Origin: Pseudomonadota bacterium
GTDB lineage: Bacteria > Pseudomonadota > Gammaproteobacteria > Burkholderiales > Sulfuriferulaceae
Assembly: GCA_021790515.1 (NCBI GenBank)
Contig: JAJYHV010000026.1
Location: forward strand, 61,167 to 125,166
Length of the DNA stretch: 64,000 nt
Direction: 5' to 3'
This document shows, piece after piece, positions 51,067-63,731 of this stretch; within the stretch, counting starts at the first letter, position 1, and each line of letters starts with the position of its first letter. The position numbers were made by a program, and so were the translations under genes. Under the pieces are notes generated by a model that had not been told where the DNA came from, did not search any database, and was given only the letters and a program-made list of their open reading frames with translations.

Positions 51067-51361
51067 GAGTGCCTTTGGAAATTTGAAGTTCGCCCAGGCA
51101 CAGGACGCGAAAAAAGTTTCATAGAGCAGTATCTGCTTGATGTATAAGCAATAAACTTTTTATGCGACGTTGTGTTTGGCGTGAAGTCCGAATTTTCAGA
51201 GTTGTCCGGAGTGTACTTCCGGTTTTATTTTGAAACAGTTTTTCGAAGTTTTATGCTGGAAAGCAGTGCTTTCCGAATTCGCACAGCCGTATCGACTCTG
51301 GGTGTTCCATTGAATGGAATAGGTGTTGCGGCTGGAGGCTTAACCCTTGAGGACTTTATTT

Positions 51362-52117
51362 ATGAGTATTACCATGCGTCAAATGTTGGAGGCCGGTGTT
51401 CACTTTGGCCACCAGACCCGATTCTGGAACCCGAAAATGGCACCGTACATTTTCGGCCATCGTAACAAAATTCACATCGTCAATCTGGAAAAAAGTCTGC
51501 CTTTGTTTCAGGATGCGCTCAAGTTTGTGCGTAAACTGGCCGGCAAGCGTGGAACCATCCTGTTTGTGGGCACCAAACGCTCGGCACGTGAAATCATCCG
51601 TGAAGAAGCAGAGCGTGCCGGCATGCCTTATGTGGATAATCGTTGGCTTGGCGGCATGCTGACCAATTTCAAGACGGTTCGCCAGTCAGTCAAACGTATG
51701 AAAGAACTGGAAACCTTGTTGACGGAGGGTGTGGCACGTTTGTCCAAAAAAGAAGTGTTGATGCTGCAACGCGAACTTGACAAACTGACACGCAGTCTGG
51801 GCGGCATTCGTGATATGGAAGCTTTGCCAGATGCCATTTTTGTCGTCGATGTCGGGTATCAAAAAGGCGCGGTGGTGGAAGCCAATGCTTTGGGTATTCC
51901 AGTGATTGGCGTGGTCGATACCAATAACAGTCCGTTGGGCGTCCAGTATCTCATTCCTGGTAATGATGACTCCAATCGTGCGATTCGTCTGTATGCGCGG
52001 GGCGTAGCAGATGCTGCTCTGGAAGGACGTAACGAAGCAATTGGCGATTTGCTGGTGGAAGAAGCTGGCGGGTTCGTCGAGGGAGAAGAAAGCATCGAAG
52101 GTGCGGATGCGGTATAA
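51362..52117 (+). CDS. rpsB: 30S ribosomal protein S2
   Basis: [31 protein letters not shown]. Confidence 0.98.
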   Translation: MSITMRQMLEAGVHFGHQTRFWNPKMAPYIFGHRNKIHIVNLEKSLPLFQDALKFVRKLAGKRGTILFVGTKRSAREIIREEAERAGMPYVDNRWLGGMLTNFKTVRQSVKRMKELETLLTEGVARLSKKEVLMLQRELDKLTRSLGGIRDMEALPDAIFVVDVGYQKGAVVEANALGIPVIGVVDTNNSPLGVQYLIPGNDDSNRAIRLYARGVADAALEGRNEAIGDLLVEEAGGFVEGEESIEGADAV

Positions 52118-52143
52118 TGCGCCGCAGCGTGCAATGAGGAGAA

Positions 52144-52170
52144 GGGGGCGTGCTTCGCCCCTTTTTTTTG
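52144..52170 (+). terminator. Rho-independent terminator between rpsB and tsf
   Basis: gggggcg-tgctt-cgcccc-tttttttt. Confidence 0.85.
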
Positions 52171-52228
52171 GACAGAAGGCGAGCGTGCAGGTTGCCTGGC
52201 GTGTGCCTGAATGAGTAAGGAGTGATGA

Positions 52229-53101
52229 ATGGCTGAAATTACCGCAGCAATGGTCAAGGATTTGCGTGAACGTACCGGTCTTGGCATGATGGAATGCAAA
52301 AAAGCATTGAATGAAACGCAAGGCGACATGAGTGCTGCAGAAGATTTGTTGCGCATCAAGAGCGGTGCCAAAGCCAGCAAGGCCGCAGGCCGTGTGGCAG
52401 CTGAGGGCGTGATTGGCGCATGGGTCAGTGCTGATGGAAAAAAGGGCGCGCTGGCGGAAATCAATTGCGAGACCGATTTTGTGGGACGTAATGAGGATTT
52501 TCTGGCCTTTGCCAAGGCTGTGGCGCAATTGGCGGCTGAACAGCAACAGGCGGATGTTGCCCGGTTGGCGGAGGGAGCGCTGCCTGGTGGAAAACTGGAA
52601 GCGGTGCGGCAGGCATTGATTATGAAATTGGGCGAAAATCTGACGGTGCGTCGTGTGGCGTGTTATCACACGAACGATAAACTGGCGTTGTATTTGCACG
52701 GCAGCAAAATTGGTGTCATGGTCGATATCGCCGGTGATGAAGTCTTGGGTAAGGATGTTGCCATGCACATCGCGGCCAGCAAGCCGGTTTGTGTGTCGAA
52801 AGATCAGGTATCGGCCGATCTGATTGCCAAAGAACGGGAAATTTACAGTGCGCAAGCAGCCGAGACTGGCAAACCTGCTGATATTGTGGCTAAAATGGTC
52901 GAAGGGCGTATCAGCAAATTTTTGGCAGAAGTGACATTGTTGGGCCAACCGTTTGTTAAAAATCCTGATGTGACTGTTGAAAAATTATTGGCGGAACAAA
53001 AAGCCCGTGTCAATGGGTTTACCATGTTCACCGTGGGCGAAGGGATTGAAAAAAAGGCTGTGGATTACGCGGCTGAAGTGGCTGCTGCGGCCAAGGTATA
53101 A
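52229..53101 (+). CDS. tsf: Elongation factor Ts
   Basis: [35 protein letters not shown]. Confidence 0.98.
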   Translation: MAEITAAMVKDLRERTGLGMMECKKALNETQGDMSAAEDLLRIKSGAKASKAAGRVAAEGVIGAWVSADGKKGALAEINCETDFVGRNEDFLAFAKAVAQLAAEQQQADVARLAEGALPGGKLEAVRQALIMKLGENLTVRRVACYHTNDKLALYLHGSKIGVMVDIAGDEVLGKDVAMHIAASKPVCVSKDQVSADLIAKEREIYSAQAAETGKPADIVAKMVEGRISKFLAEVTLLGQPFVKNPDVTVEKLLAEQKARVNGFTMFTVGEGIEKKAVDYAAEVAAAAKV

Positions 53102-53103
53102 AC

Positions 53104-53820
53104 ATGTCGACACCTGTTTACCAGCGGATATTGCTCAAACTGTCAGGTGAGGCCCTAATGGGCAACGACAGCTATGGCGTCAATCGGGACACGATTATTG
53201 GCATTGTCAACGAGGTCAAGGCCGTGATTGATATGGGTGTCGAGGTGGCGATTGTTATTGGCGGCGGTAATATTTTTCGTGGCGTGGCGCCCGGGGCGGC
53301 AGGGATGGATCGGGCAACGGCGGATTATATGGGCATGTTGGCGACCGTCATGAACGCATTGGCGTTGCAGGACGCGTTTCGTGGCGTGGGTGTTCCCAGT
53401 CGCGTGCAATCCGCATTGACTATTGAGCAGGTGGCGGAACCCTATATTCGTGGTAAAGCGATTCGTCATCTGGAAGAAGGACGGGTGGTTATTTTTGGTG
53501 CCGGAACCGGAAATCCGTTTTTTACCACGGATACCGCAGCAGCCTTACGTGGGATGGAAATCAATGCCGAGATAGTTATCAAGGCCACCAAGGTTGATGG
53601 TGTTTATACTGCAGATCCCGTGGTTTACAAGGACGCTGTGCGTTATAAAACACTCACTTTCGATGAGGCCATTCAAAAACATTTGCAGGTGATGGATGCC
53701 ACAGCGTTTACGTTGTGTCGTGATCAGAATATGCCGTTGGCCGTGTTGGGTATTTTTCAGCATGGTGCGCTGGCGCGATTTGTGTGTGGTGAGGACGTAG
53801 GTACCATTGTGCGACGTTAG
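53104..53820 (+). CDS. pyrH: Uridylate kinase
   Basis: [37 protein letters not shown]. Confidence 0.98.
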   Translation: MSTPVYQRILLKLSGEALMGNDSYGVNRDTIIGIVNEVKAVIDMGVEVAIVIGGGNIFRGVAPGAAGMDRATADYMGMLATVMNALALQDAFRGVGVPSRVQSALTIEQVAEPYIRGKAIRHLEEGRVVIFGAGTGNPFFTTDTAAALRGMEINAEIVIKATKVDGVYTADPVVYKDAVRYKTLTFDEAIQKHLQVMDATAFTLCRDQNMPLAVLGIFQHGALARFVCGEDVGTIVRR

Positions 53821-53837
53821 GGAGTGGCAGCAATATC

Positions 53838-54395
53838 ATGTTGAATGACATCAAAAAATCCGCTGAAGGGCGGATGCAGAAAAGTCTGGAAGCGTTAAAG
53901 ACCGATCTGGGTAAAGTGCGCACCGGTCGCGCTCATACCGGATTGCTGGATCATGTCATGGTGGACTATTATGGTACGCCAACTGCTATCAATCAGGTGG
54001 CAAATGTGACTTTGATGGATGCGAGAACAATTGCTGTACAAGCCTGGGAGGCGAAACTCACGGCGGCCATTGAAAAAGCGATTCGTGATGCGGATTTGGG
54101 TTTGAACCCATCAAGCCAGGGTAATATGATTCGCGTACCCATGCCGGCGCTGACGGAAGAGCGGCGGCGCGATCTTATCAAGGTGGTGCGTACTGAGGGT
54201 GAAAATGCCAAGGTTGCTGTGCGCAATGTGCGTCGGGATGCCAATGAGCAATTTAAAAAACTGTTGAAAGACAAGGAAGTCGGTGCAGACGATGAGCGTC
54301 GTGCGCAGGAAGATGTACAGAAACTGACCGACCGTTATATCGCTGAAGTGGATAAGTTGCTGGCTGCCAAAGAGGCGGATTTGATGGCGGTTTGA
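53838..54395 (+). CDS. frr: Ribosome recycling factor
   Basis: [33 protein letters not shown]. Confidence 0.98.
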   Translation: MLNDIKKSAEGRMQKSLEALKTDLGKVRTGRAHTGLLDHVMVDYYGTPTAINQVANVTLMDARTIAVQAWEAKLTAAIEKAIRDADLGLNPSSQGNMIRVPMPALTEERRRDLIKVVRTEGENAKVAVRNVRRDANEQFKKLLKDKEVGADDERRAQEDVQKLTDRYIAEVDKLLAAKEADLMAV

Positions 54396-54399
54396 CACG

Positions 54400-55155
54400 G
54401 TGTTTCAATTTTCAAGTTCTACCCAAACCATTCCGTCGCTATCTGCCGTGCCGCATCATGTGGCGATTATCATGGATGGTAATGGGCGTTGGGCGAAGCG
54501 CAGAATGTTGCCTCGGATTGCCGGGCATAAACGCGGCGTGGATATGGTGCGGGAAATCGTACGGGCCTGTGGTGAACGTGGTGTCAAATTTTTGACATTG
54601 TTCGCATTCAGTTCGGAAAATTGGCGCAGGCCACAGGAAGAAGTCAGTTTGTTGATGGATTTGTTTCATTTTGCACTCGAACATGAAGTCAAGTTATTGC
54701 ACAAGCAAGGAGCGCGGTTGAAAGTCATTGGTGATTTGACGCGTTTTGACGGTAAACTTCGACAGATGATTGATGAGGCGGAGTGTTTGACTGCCACCAA
54801 TACCGGCCTGACATTGACCATCGCGGCCAATTATGGTGGTCGCTGGGATATGTTGCAGGCAGTGAGCCGTTTGCTGGCCGAACAACCGGATTTGGCCGGT
54901 TTACCCTTGCGTGAGCAGGATGTGGCGCCGTATTTGAGTACTTATTACGCGCCTGAGCCGGATTTGTTTATTCGAACGGGTGGCGAGCAACGTATCAGTA
55001 ATTTTTTGCTGTGGCAACTGGCATATACGGAGTTGTATTTTACCGATTGTTTGTGGCCGGATTTTAACGCTGGACAGTTGGATAAAGCCATTGCGTCGTA
55101 TCAGAAACGCGAACGTCGATTTGGTCGCACCAGTGAACAGGTGGGTAGTGCCTGA
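54400..55155 (+). CDS. uppS: Undecaprenyl diphosphate synthase
   Basis: [56 protein letters not shown]. Confidence 0.97.
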   Translation: MFQFSSSTQTIPSLSAVPHHVAIIMDGNGRWAKRRMLPRIAGHKRGVDMVREIVRACGERGVKFLTLFAFSSENWRRPQEEVSLLMDLFHFALEHEVKLLHKQGARLKVIGDLTRFDGKLRQMIDEAECLTATNTGLTLTIAANYGGRWDMLQAVSRLLAEQPDLAGLPLREQDVAPYLSTYYAPEPDLFIRTGGEQRISNFLLWQLAYTELYFTDCLWPDFNAGQLDKAIASYQKRERRFGRTSEQVGSA

Positions 55156-55247
55156 CTGGGTGATGGTGGCGTGAGTGATGGTATTTTGGTTCGCATCTGC
55201 ATTGGTACAGATGGTTTGTGTTCTGATGATAGGTGAGAAGCGCTAGC

Positions 55248-56063
55248 ATGTTACGACATCGTATAGTGACTGCGGTATTGTTGTTGAGTGGATTGATGAT
55301 CAGTCTGTTTGCCATCGGGCAGCGAGGCTGGGCGATTGCCATGCTGTTTCCATTGGTGACAGGATTAATGGAATGGGGAAGATTGTCTGGCCTGTCCGGT
55401 CGGGTGCTGGTTGCCTATGTGGTGGTAACATCGTTATGTTCGGTTGCCATACATTGGTTGGGTTTGGCGTTTTGGCTGTATGTCTGGGCGGCAGTCTGGT
55501 GGCTGTGTGTCGTGCCCTTGTGGTTGGTGGCTGGCTGGAAAATGGACAGTCAGTGGTCGCGTTTGCCGCTGGGTTTTTTGATGTTGGCCCCACTTTGGTC
55601 AGCTTTTCTTGACTTGCGCGTGCGCGGACCATGGTGGGTGTTGTTATTGATGGGTGTAGTGTGGGTAGCGGACATTTTTGCCTATTTCGCTGGCCGCTGG
55701 TTTGGACGACATCGTTTGGCGCCGCGCATCAGTCCGGGAAAAACCTGGGAGGGTGTTGTCGGTGCATTGATTGGCGTGTTGATATATGTATTGATGGCGG
55801 CAAAGATTGTTTTTAGCGCGACAGAATTTCATTTCTGGTGGCAAACCGTAGTTTTTTTGGCTGTATTAATGTTGTATCTGAGCATAGTGGGCGACTTGTT
55901 TGAATCGTGGATGAAGCGTCTGGCACAGGTCAAAGATAGCGGGAACATCTTGCCCGGACATGGGGGTATGCTGGATCGCATTGATTCATTGATGGCGGCA
56001 TTGCCGGTGGCAACCTTGATTGTTTGTTATGCGGATTCGGCCAGTTTGCAAAACTTCTTGTAG
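55248..56063 (+). CDS. cdsA: Phosphatidate cytidylyltransferase
   Basis: MKRLAQVKDSGNILPGHGGMLDRIDSL; context. Confidence 0.95.
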   Translation: MLRHRIVTAVLLLSGLMISLFAIGQRGWAIAMLFPLVTGLMEWGRLSGLSGRVLVAYVVVTSLCSVAIHWLGLAFWLYVWAAVWWLCVVPLWLVAGWKMDSQWSRLPLGFLMLAPLWSAFLDLRVRGPWWVLLLMGVVWVADIFAYFAGRWFGRHRLAPRISPGKTWEGVVGALIGVLIYVLMAAKIVFSATEFHFWWQTVVFLAVLMLYLSIVGDLFESWMKRLAQVKDSGNILPGHGGMLDRIDSLMAALPVATLIVCYADSASLQNFL

Positions 56064-56087
56064 AAATTATTGTAAAGATTATCGTTC

Positions 56088-57272
56088 ATGACACAGCAAA
56101 AAATAACTATTTTGGGCGCTACTGGCAGTATAGGGGTCAGCACGCTTGATGTGGTGGCGCGTCATCCGGACAGGTTTTCTGTGTTTGCCTTGACCGGGCA
56201 TCGTCAACTGGAAAAACTCGCAGAGCAGTGCCGTCGGTATCAACCGCGATTCGCCGCAGTGCTGGACGAGGGCCAGGCATCCCGTCTGCGCGAACTGCTT
56301 GCACCGTTTGTGTTGCAGACCGAAGTGTTATCAGGGATTGAAGCGTTTGAGCAATTGTCGTCTGCCAGTGAAGTGGATACTGTAGTGGCGGCCATTGTTG
56401 GCGCGGCTGGTTTGCGCCCTACTCTCGCTGCAGTGCGTGCCGGCAAACGTGTTCTGCTTGCCAATAAAGAAACGCTGGTTGTGGCTGGACAGTTGTTTAT
56501 GCGCACGGCAAAAAATTCTGGTGCAGTATTGTTGCCGGTAGATAGCGAACACAACGCGATTTTTCAGAGTTTGCCGCAGCCCTGGCAGGGCGATTTGGCG
56601 ATGTGTGGGGTGAGAAGAATTATTTTGACGGCTTCTGGCGGGCCATTTCGAGCTTATACGCTGGATGCCATGTCACAGGTGACGCCGGAGCAGGCTTGTG
56701 CCCACCCGAACTGGGTGATGGGCAAAAAAATATCGGTTGATTCTGCCACCATGATGAACAAAGGGTTGGAAGTCATCGAAGCGCATTATCTGTTCAATGC
56801 TGCGCCAAAACAGATTGAGGTTGTCATCCATCCGCAAAGTGTGATTCATTCCATGGTTGATTATCTGGATGGCTCGGTGATGGCGCAATTGGGTAATCCG
56901 GACATGCGTACACCGATAGCTCATGCCTTGGGCTACCCGGATCGGATCGATTCTGGCGTTAGCATGCTCGATTTGATTGGTAAAAATCTGACTTTCGAGC
57001 GCCCGGATGATGCGCGTTTTCCTTGTCTCAAACTGGCGTTCGATGCGCTGGAGCGAGGCGGTGTCATGCCGGCGGTTCTGAATGCGGCTAACGAAGTGGC
57101 TGTGGAGGCTTTTTTGGGGCGGCGCATTCGCTATGATCAGATTTCTTCTGTTATTGCAGCGGCCATGACGCAAGCTTACGCGCATTCGGCGCAAACACTG
57201 GATGATCTTCTGGCGGTGGATGCGGATGCCAGGCGGTTTGCACAACAACAGTTGTTGCGGTGCGCGGCATGA
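56088..57272 (+). CDS. dxr: 1-deoxy-D-xylulose 5-phosphate reductoisomerase
   Basis: [65 protein letters not shown]. Confidence 0.98.
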   Translation: MTQQKITILGATGSIGVSTLDVVARHPDRFSVFALTGHRQLEKLAEQCRRYQPRFAAVLDEGQASRLRELLAPFVLQTEVLSGIEAFEQLSSASEVDTVVAAIVGAAGLRPTLAAVRAGKRVLLANKETLVVAGQLFMRTAKNSGAVLLPVDSEHNAIFQSLPQPWQGDLAMCGVRRIILTASGGPFRAYTLDAMSQVTPEQACAHPNWVMGKKISVDSATMMNKGLEVIEAHYLFNAAPKQIEVVIHPQSVIHSMVDYLDGSVMAQLGNPDMRTPIAHALGYPDRIDSGVSMLDLIGKNLTFERPDDARFPCLKLAFDALERGGVMPAVLNAANEVAVEAFLGRRIRYDQISSVIAAAMTQAYAHSAQTLDDLLAVDADARRFAQQQLLRCAA

Positions 57273-58621
57273 GTACTGTAATGACTATTCTGGCATATGG
57301 GGTTGCGCTGGCTGTGCTGATTGTGTTTCACGAGTTTGGTCATTATGCCGTTGCCCGGTTGATGGGTGTCAAGGTGCTGCGTTTCTCGTTTGGCTTTGGC
57401 CGGGTGCTGTTTTCACGACGTTTGGGTAAAGATGGTACGGAATGGGCGTTTTCACTGGTTCCACTAGGGGGCTATGTTAAAATGCTCGACGAAACCGAGG
57501 CTCCGGTCGAATTGGGAGAGCGCGAGCGGGCATTTAACCGCCAGCCGGTCTGGTCGCGGATGGCGATTGTTGCGGCAGGCCCGCTGGCTAATCTGTTGCT
57601 GGCATGGTTGTTATTCTGGGTATTGTTCATACATGGAGTACCGGCCATGCGACCGATACTGGCCGAACCATTGGCCAACACGCCTGCCAGCATGGCAGGG
57701 TTGCATGCCGGGGATGAAATTGCGCGCATGGCGGGTGAGCCGGTGCAAAGTTGGACTGATGTCAACTGGATATTGTTGCGTCATGCGGGCAGCCATGTGC
57801 CGTTGGCATTGCATCTGTCGGATGGGCGCGACACGTATTTGAGTGTGTCGGCGTTGCGGTTGGATGATGAAAAACAGTCGCCCATGCGACAATTGGGGTT
57901 GCGTTTGTACGATCCGCCTTTGCCGCCGGTGATTGGTGAAGTCTTGCCGGACAGCGTGGCGGCACGAGCGGGTTTGCAGGTGGGCGATGTCGTTAAAGAA
58001 CTGGATGCGGTGCCAGTAAAAAGTTGGCAGGACGTGGTGTCGGCGGTACACGCACACCCGGGTGTGCGATTGTCTTTTGTCATTCAGCGCGGCGCCACTC
58101 GGTTGACCATGCAGATGGTGCCGGCTACGGCTGGCGGACAAGGCAAACTGGTGGGGCGTATTGGTGCCGGGCCGGAAATCGATGAACACTGGTTGGCAGG
58201 ATGGATGTTTACACAGCGGTATTCATTTTTTTCAGCAGCGGAATTGGCTTTGCAGCGCTGTGACGAGATGGTGGGGTTGAACCTGCGTATCATCAAGAAA
58301 CTGATAACCGGGCAGTTGTCGTGGCATACCGTATCCGGTCCATTGACAGTAGCCAGTTATGCCGGAGAATCTGCTCGCATGGGGGTGTTGTCCTTTGTTG
58401 GTTTTCTGGCGGTGGTCAGTATCGGTTTGGGTGTGTTGAATTTATTACCCATCCCTTTATTGGATGGCGGTCATTTGATGTATTATGCCGTTGAATGGTT
58501 GACAGGATCGCCTGTATCACAACGGGTAGTCGAATGGGGTCAGCGTGTTGGACTCGCAGCCTTGCTGGCGTTGATGCTGGTGGCTTTTTATAATGATGTT
58601 ACCCGGTTGTCTGGTTTTTGA
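57269..58621 (+). CDS. rseP: RIP metalloprotease RseP
   Basis: HEFGH motif, PDZ domains, [15 protein letters not shown]. Confidence 0.97.
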   Translation: MSTVMTILAYGVALAVLIVFHEFGHYAVARLMGVKVLRFSFGFGRVLFSRRLGKDGTEWAFSLVPLGGYVKMLDETEAPVELGERERAFNRQPVWSRMAIVAAGPLANLLLAWLLFWVLFIHGVPAMRPILAEPLANTPASMAGLHAGDEIARMAGEPVQSWTDVNWILLRHAGSHVPLALHLSDGRDTYLSVSALRLDDEKQSPMRQLGLRLYDPPLPPVIGEVLPDSVAARAGLQVGDVVKELDAVPVKSWQDVVSAVHAHPGVRLSFVIQRGATRLTMQMVPATAGGQGKLVGRIGAGPEIDEHWLAGWMFTQRYSFFSAAELALQRCDEMVGLNLRIIKKLITGQLSWHTVSGPLTVASYAGESARMGVLSFVGFLAVVSIGLGVLNLLPIPLLDGGHLMYYAVEWLTGSPVSQRVVEWGQRVGLAALLALMLVAFYNDVTRLSGF

Positions 58622-58623
58622 AG

Positions 58624-60960
58624 ATGCATAAATCGATAGTTGCAGTGATGGTGTTGGCAGCATGGGCAGGGACGGCCCATGCCATGGACAGTTTTGTCGC
58701 CAAGGATATTCGTGTGGATGGTATTCAACGCACGGAGCCCGCGACCGTATTCAGTTACTTGCCGGTCAAGATTGGTGATACGATTGACGACGCCAAGGCG
58801 GACGAGATTATTCATGCGTTGTATGCCACGGGGTTCTTTAAAAACATTTCTCTGGAACGACAGGGAGATGTGTTGGTTGTCAAGGTGCAGGAGCGCCCGG
58901 CCATCAACAAGATTGAAATCAACGGTAACAAGGAATTTACTGCCGACGAACTCAAAGATGGTCTGAAACAGGCAAAATTGACAGAGGGGCAGATTTTTGA
59001 TCAGGCTGTGCTCGATCGCGCGGTGCAGGAAATCAAACGGTTGTATTACACGCACTCCCGATATTCCGTGTCCATCAATACCGTGGTGAAGCCGTTGTCG
59101 CGCAATCGGGTCACGGTGATATTCAATATTGACGAAGGCGCCACGGCGAAAATCGAACAGATTACGTTTGTTGGCAATCATGTCTTTTCTGACAAACAGT
59201 TGGGCAAGGCCATCAAGCTTGGAACGCCGGATTGGCTGAGTTGGTATACCAAAAACGATCAGTATTCGCCCGATAAACTGGCTGCGGATGTCGAGGCGCT
59301 GCGCTCGTATTATTTGAATCGCGGTTATCTGGAATACAGTGTGGATTCTACTCAGGTAGCGATTACGCCAGATAAAAAAACGATCGACTTGACTTTTAAC
59401 ATGACGGAAGGTCCCCGTTATACGGTAACAGGCATCAAGCTCGGCGGAAATTTGATTGTGCCAGAACCCGAATTACGCAAGTTGATTGACATTCAGCCGG
59501 GCGACGTGTTTTCGCGACAGAAAATCACCGACGCGTCGAAAAAAATTGGTGACCGTCTGGGCAATGATGGTTATGCGTTTGCGAACGTGAATGCTGTGCC
59601 CGAAGTTGATAAAGACAAGCATACGGTTGCTTTTACGTTCATGGTCGATCCGGGGCATCGCGTATATGTCAATCATATCAATTTCAGCGGTAATAAGCTG
59701 ACGCGCGATGAAGTGGCGCGGCGTGAATTCCGTCAGCTCGAAGGCAGCTGGTATGATGCTTCGTTGATTCATTTGTCCAAAATCCGGTTGCAGCGTTTGG
59801 GATATTTCAGTGACGTAACCATTGAAACGCCCGCGGTACCCAATACAAATGATCAGGTGGACGTGAATGTAACAGTCAAAGAATTGCCGACCGGCAGCAT
59901 CATGGCCGGGGTCGGCTTTGCCTCGCAGGAAGGGTTGATTCTTTCGGCATCGATATCGCAAAACAATCTTTTTGGCAGCGGTGATTCGCTGTCGCTCAAT
60001 TTGAGCAGCGGTTTATTTGCGCAAAATTATTCTTTGTCGTTTACCAACCCATACTCGACCGTTGACGGTTTGAGTTCTGGTTACGATATTTACCAACAAG
60101 TCACCAATACGACACAGTTGGTGACCTTGGCGCCATACGAGGACAGTACGACCGGCATCGGCGCCCGCTTGGCAATTCCGTTAAATGAACAGGATACGGT
60201 CAGCCTTGGTGCGGCTTATGAATTTACCAATATCGGTATCGTGCCGGGAAGCAGTCCGCCACAATACATTGCGTATGTCGAACAATATGGAAATAATAAT
60301 ACGACGGCGCGGTTGAATTTGGGTTGGGCGCATGATACGCGTGATGATCTGATCTGGCCGACATCCGGTATGCTGGAACGTTTGTATGGCGAGATAGGCA
60401 CCCCATTGGGCAGCCTGCATTATTACAAGGTTAATTATCAGCAGCAATGGTTTGATTCTCTGAATAAAACCTTTACCCTGATGCTGAATGGACAAGTCGG
60501 TTATGGTAATGGTTATGGTGGGCAGGGCTTGCCGTTCTTCCAGAACTTTTATGCGGGTGGCGTGACTTCAGTACGTGGTTATGATATATCTACCATTGGT
60601 CCAAAATACTATGACCCTCTGTATGGCACTTATATTGCCACCGGTGGTAATGAGAGCGCTACGGGCAATATCGAGTTATTGTTCCCGATGCCCGGCATGG
60701 AAGATAACCATGCCGTGCGGCTGAGTGTGTTCATTGATGGCGGCGCCATCAGAGATACCAATGCGGATGTGGCGGCTTATGACGCACAGTCTCCCGGCAA
60801 CCCGTATCTGACCAGCAGCGCCTTCCGTTATTCTGCCGGTTTTGCCGTGAACTGGATTTCACCGGTGGGCCCACTCAAATTCAGTCTGGCGCATGCGCTG
60901 AATCCGCAACCTTTCGACGTGACTGTGCCGTTCCAGTTTACACTGGGGCAGGTGTTTTAA
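58624..60960 (+). CDS. bamA: Outer membrane protein assembly factor BamA
   Basis: POTRA repeats, IRVDGIQRTEPATVFSYLPVKIGD, C-terminal VPFQFTLGQVF. Confidence 0.97.
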   Translation: MHKSIVAVMVLAAWAGTAHAMDSFVAKDIRVDGIQRTEPATVFSYLPVKIGDTIDDAKADEIIHALYATGFFKNISLERQGDVLVVKVQERPAINKIEINGNKEFTADELKDGLKQAKLTEGQIFDQAVLDRAVQEIKRLYYTHSRYSVSINTVVKPLSRNRVTVIFNIDEGATAKIEQITFVGNHVFSDKQLGKAIKLGTPDWLSWYTKNDQYSPDKLAADVEALRSYYLNRGYLEYSVDSTQVAITPDKKTIDLTFNMTEGPRYTVTGIKLGGNLIVPEPELRKLIDIQPGDVFSRQKITDASKKIGDRLGNDGYAFANVNAVPEVDKDKHTVAFTFMVDPGHRVYVNHINFSGNKLTRDEVARREFRQLEGSWYDASLIHLSKIRLQRLGYFSDVTIETPAVPNTNDQVDVNVTVKELPTGSIMAGVGFASQEGLILSASISQNNLFGSGDSLSLNLSSGLFAQNYSLSFTNPYSTVDGLSSGYDIYQQVTNTTQLVTLAPYEDSTTGIGARLAIPLNEQDTVSLGAAYEFTNIGIVPGSSPPQYIAYVEQYGNNNTTARLNLGWAHDTRDDLIWPTSGMLERLYGEIGTPLGSLHYYKVNYQQQWFDSLNKTFTLMLNGQVGYGNGYGGQGLPFFQNFYAGGVTSVRGYDISTIGPKYYDPLYGTYIATGGNESATGNIELLFPMPGMEDNHAVRLSVFIDGGAIRDTNADVAAYDAQSPGNPYLTSSAFRYSAGFAVNWISPVGPLKFSLAHALNPQPFDVTVPFQFTLGQVF

Positions 60961-60963
60961 GGA

Positions 60964-61455
60964 ATGATGATGCGTTGGTTGGGATATGCAATTGTTGTGT
61001 TGTTGTTTTCTACCCAGGCGTGGGCGGATATGCGTATTGGTTTTGTCAATACCGACCGGGTCATGCGTGAGGCACCCATTGCATTGGCCGCGCAAAAGCG
61101 ACTGGAAAAGGAATTTGCGCCACGAGACGTCGCATTGCAGAAAATGGCAAAACAGGTCAAGGAATTGCAAGCGCAGCTGGATCGGGAAGGCGGTTCAATG
61201 TCCGATACCGACCGGCACAACAAAGAGCGTGATCTCGCGAATCTGACTCTGGAATATCAGCGCGGTTTGCGTGAATTTCGCGAAGATCTGAATTTGCGTC
61301 GTAATGAAGAATTGGTCAAGGTGCAGGACAAGGCGCGCAAAGCCATCCAGACTTTTGCCGTAAACGAAAAATATGACCTGATTGTAGAAGATGCCGTGTA
61401 TTACAATCCGCGTATTGATATTACTGATCGCATCATTCGCATGTTGGCACAGTAG
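60964..61455 (+). CDS. skp: OmpH/Skp-family periplasmic chaperone
   Basis: Signal peptide, [28 protein letters not shown], coiled coil; after bamA. Confidence 0.93.
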   Translation: MMMRWLGYAIVVLLFSTQAWADMRIGFVNTDRVMREAPIALAAQKRLEKEFAPRDVALQKMAKQVKELQAQLDREGGSMSDTDRHNKERDLANLTLEYQRGLREFREDLNLRRNEELVKVQDKARKAIQTFAVNEKYDLIVEDAVYYNPRIDITDRIIRMLAQ

Positions 61456-61469
61456 TCGCAGAGCCTGGT

Positions 61470-62513
61470 ATGACGACCTTTTATACCCTGACGGAATTGG
61501 TGCGGCGTTTTGGCGGTAGCCTTGTGGGAAATGCTGACACCAGAGTGAGGCAGATTGCGAGCTTGCAGACGGCAACTGCGAATGATATTGCTTTTTTGAC
61601 CAATCCGAAATGGCGTGGTCAATTGGATACCAGTCTTGCGGCAGCATTTATTCTTGCGCCAGCCATGGCGGATGCTACCAATAAACCTCGTATCGTCACA
61701 GACAATCCCTACGCATACTTTGCCAAGGTTTCCGGGCTGTTTAATCCGCCGCCCGATATGGAACCTGGCATCGCCGGTAGTGCTGTGGTGCACCCGGAAG
61801 CCAGGCTGGGCAAGGATGTTCGTGTGGGCGCAAACGTCGTGATTGGTTGCGGAGTCATTATCGGGGATGGCGCCCGTATTGGCGCCGGTTCGGTGATTGG
61901 TGATGGTACAGTGATTGGTATGCAGGCGCGTTTATATGCAAATGTCACTATTTATCACCGTTGTGTCATTGGCGACAGAGTGATTTTGCATAGTGGTTGT
62001 GTGATTGGCTCGGATGGATTCGGTCTGGCGCAGGAAGATGGCCATTGGCTGAAAATTCCCCAGATAGGCCGGGTAGTGATTGGCCATGACGTGGAAATCG
62101 GCGCCAACACGACTGTTGATCGCGGTGCGCTGGATGACACCATCATTCACGATGGCGTCAAACTCGACAACCTGATTCAGGTGGCGCATAACGTACAGAT
62201 TGGTGCGCATACGGCAATCGCAGCCTGCGCCGGTATTGCGGGTAGCGCAAAAATTGGCGCACATTGCACGATTGGCGGTGCGGCGATGATTTTTGGGCAT
62301 ATCGAAATTGCCGATGGGGTGAATATTTCCACCAACACGTTGATTACCAAATCGTTACCAAAACCAGGCAGTTATACCTCGACCCCACCGTTTGCCGAGC
62401 ACGGTGAGTGGCTCAAGAATGCTGTGCACATGCGACATCTCGACAGCATGGCCAAACGGTTGCGTGCACTGGAAAAAAAAATGGAAACATTGATGGAAAA
62501 CAAGGAAGAGTAG
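61470..62513 (+). CDS. lpxD: UDP-3-O-acylglucosamine N-acyltransferase
   Basis: Hexapeptide repeats, [48 protein letters not shown]. Confidence 0.97.
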   Translation: MTTFYTLTELVRRFGGSLVGNADTRVRQIASLQTATANDIAFLTNPKWRGQLDTSLAAAFILAPAMADATNKPRIVTDNPYAYFAKVSGLFNPPPDMEPGIAGSAVVHPEARLGKDVRVGANVVIGCGVIIGDGARIGAGSVIGDGTVIGMQARLYANVTIYHRCVIGDRVILHSGCVIGSDGFGLAQEDGHWLKIPQIGRVVIGHDVEIGANTTVDRGALDDTIIHDGVKLDNLIQVAHNVQIGAHTAIAACAGIAGSAKIGAHCTIGGAAMIFGHIEIADGVNISTNTLITKSLPKPGSYTSTPPFAEHGEWLKNAVHMRHLDSMAKRLRALEKKMETLMENKEE

Positions 62514-62516
62514 TGC

Positions 62517-62948
62517 ATGGAAATTAACGAAATCATGGCATATCTGCCACACCGTTACCCTTTTTTGCTGGTGGACAGAGTGGTGAGTCTGGTGCCGGAT
62601 AAATCCGTTGTCGCATTGAAAAATGTCTCTATGAATGAGCCCTTTTTCACCGGGCACTTCCCGCGTCATCCGGTCATGCCGGGCGTGCTGATTCTGGAAG
62701 CGCTGGCGCAGGCGGCAGCCTTGTTGTCATTCAAGTCGGTAGGTGGACCGCCAGACGAGGATGCGGTGGTATATTTTGCCGGTATTGACAAGGCGCGCTT
62801 CAAAAAACCGGTCATGCCAGGCGATCAACTTATACTGCATGTCGAAATTTTGCGCCATCTCAAAGGGATCTGGAAATATAGCACTTATGCTGAGGTCGAT
62901 GGGCAACGCGTGGCAGAAGCAGAAATGATGGCGACATTGCGGCTATGA
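62517..62948 (+). CDS. fabZ: 3-hydroxyacyl-[ACP] dehydratase FabZ
   Basis: [39 protein letters not shown]. Confidence 0.98.
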   Translation: MEINEIMAYLPHRYPFLLVDRVVSLVPDKSVVALKNVSMNEPFFTGHFPRHPVMPGVLILEALAQAAALLSFKSVGGPPDEDAVVYFAGIDKARFKKPVMPGDQLILHVEILRHLKGIWKYSTYAEVDGQRVAEAEMMATLRL

Positions 62949-63730
62949 GCGTAGAAAATTTGATTCATCCTACCGCCATCGTGCATCCAAAAGCCAGATT
63001 GGGAGCCCGCGTCAGTGTGGGCGCGTACAGTGTCATCGGCGAGCACGTGGAAATAGGCGATGACAGCAAAATCGGGCCGCATGTGGTGTTGGAAGGACAT
63101 ACGCGTATTGGTCTGGCCAACCGGATTTTTCAGTTTTGCTCATTGGGAGAAATCCCGCAGGATAAAAAATACAACAATGAGCCGACACGCCTGGACATCG
63201 GCGATCGTAACGTTATTCGTGAGTTTTGCACGTTCAATATTGGCACGGTGCAGGATGCAGGTGTGACCCGTATTGGTTCGGATAACTGGATAATGGCTTA
63301 TGTGCATGTCGCACATGATTGTCAGATCGGCAATCATACTATTTTTGCCAATAATGCTTCTCTGGCCGGGCATGTGCAAATAGGAGATCACGTGGTTCTC
63401 GGCGGGTTTACTGGTGTGCATCAATTTTGTCGCATCGGGGCGCATGTCATGACGGGGATATCGACAGTGGTGTTCAAGGATATTCCACCTTTTGTGATGG
63501 CTGCCGGACAACCCGCAGCGCCGCATGGCATCAATACCGAAGGTTTGAAGCGGCGCGGATTTTCTGTCGATGCATTGTCTACACTCAAGCAAGCCTATAA
63601 AATCGTCTGGCGCGAAGGTTTGACCGTGGCCGATGCGCTGGCTAAATTGAGTGAACTGTCGCCCGTAACAGCAGAAGTGGCTGCATTAAGCGCGTTTCTG
63701 TCTATTCCTGGGCGTGGCATTATTCGCTGA
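62945..63730 (+). CDS. lpxA: UDP-N-acetylglucosamine acyltransferase
   Basis: [33 protein letters not shown], hexapeptide repeats. Confidence 0.98.
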   Translation: MSVENLIHPTAIVHPKARLGARVSVGAYSVIGEHVEIGDDSKIGPHVVLEGHTRIGLANRIFQFCSLGEIPQDKKYNNEPTRLDIGDRNVIREFCTFNIGTVQDAGVTRIGSDNWIMAYVHVAHDCQIGNHTIFANNASLAGHVQIGDHVVLGGFTGVHQFCRIGAHVMTGISTVVFKDIPPFVMAAGQPAAPHGINTEGLKRRGFSVDALSTLKQAYKIVWREGLTVADALAKLSELSPVTAEVAALSAFLSIPGRGIIR

Positions 63731-63731
63731 C

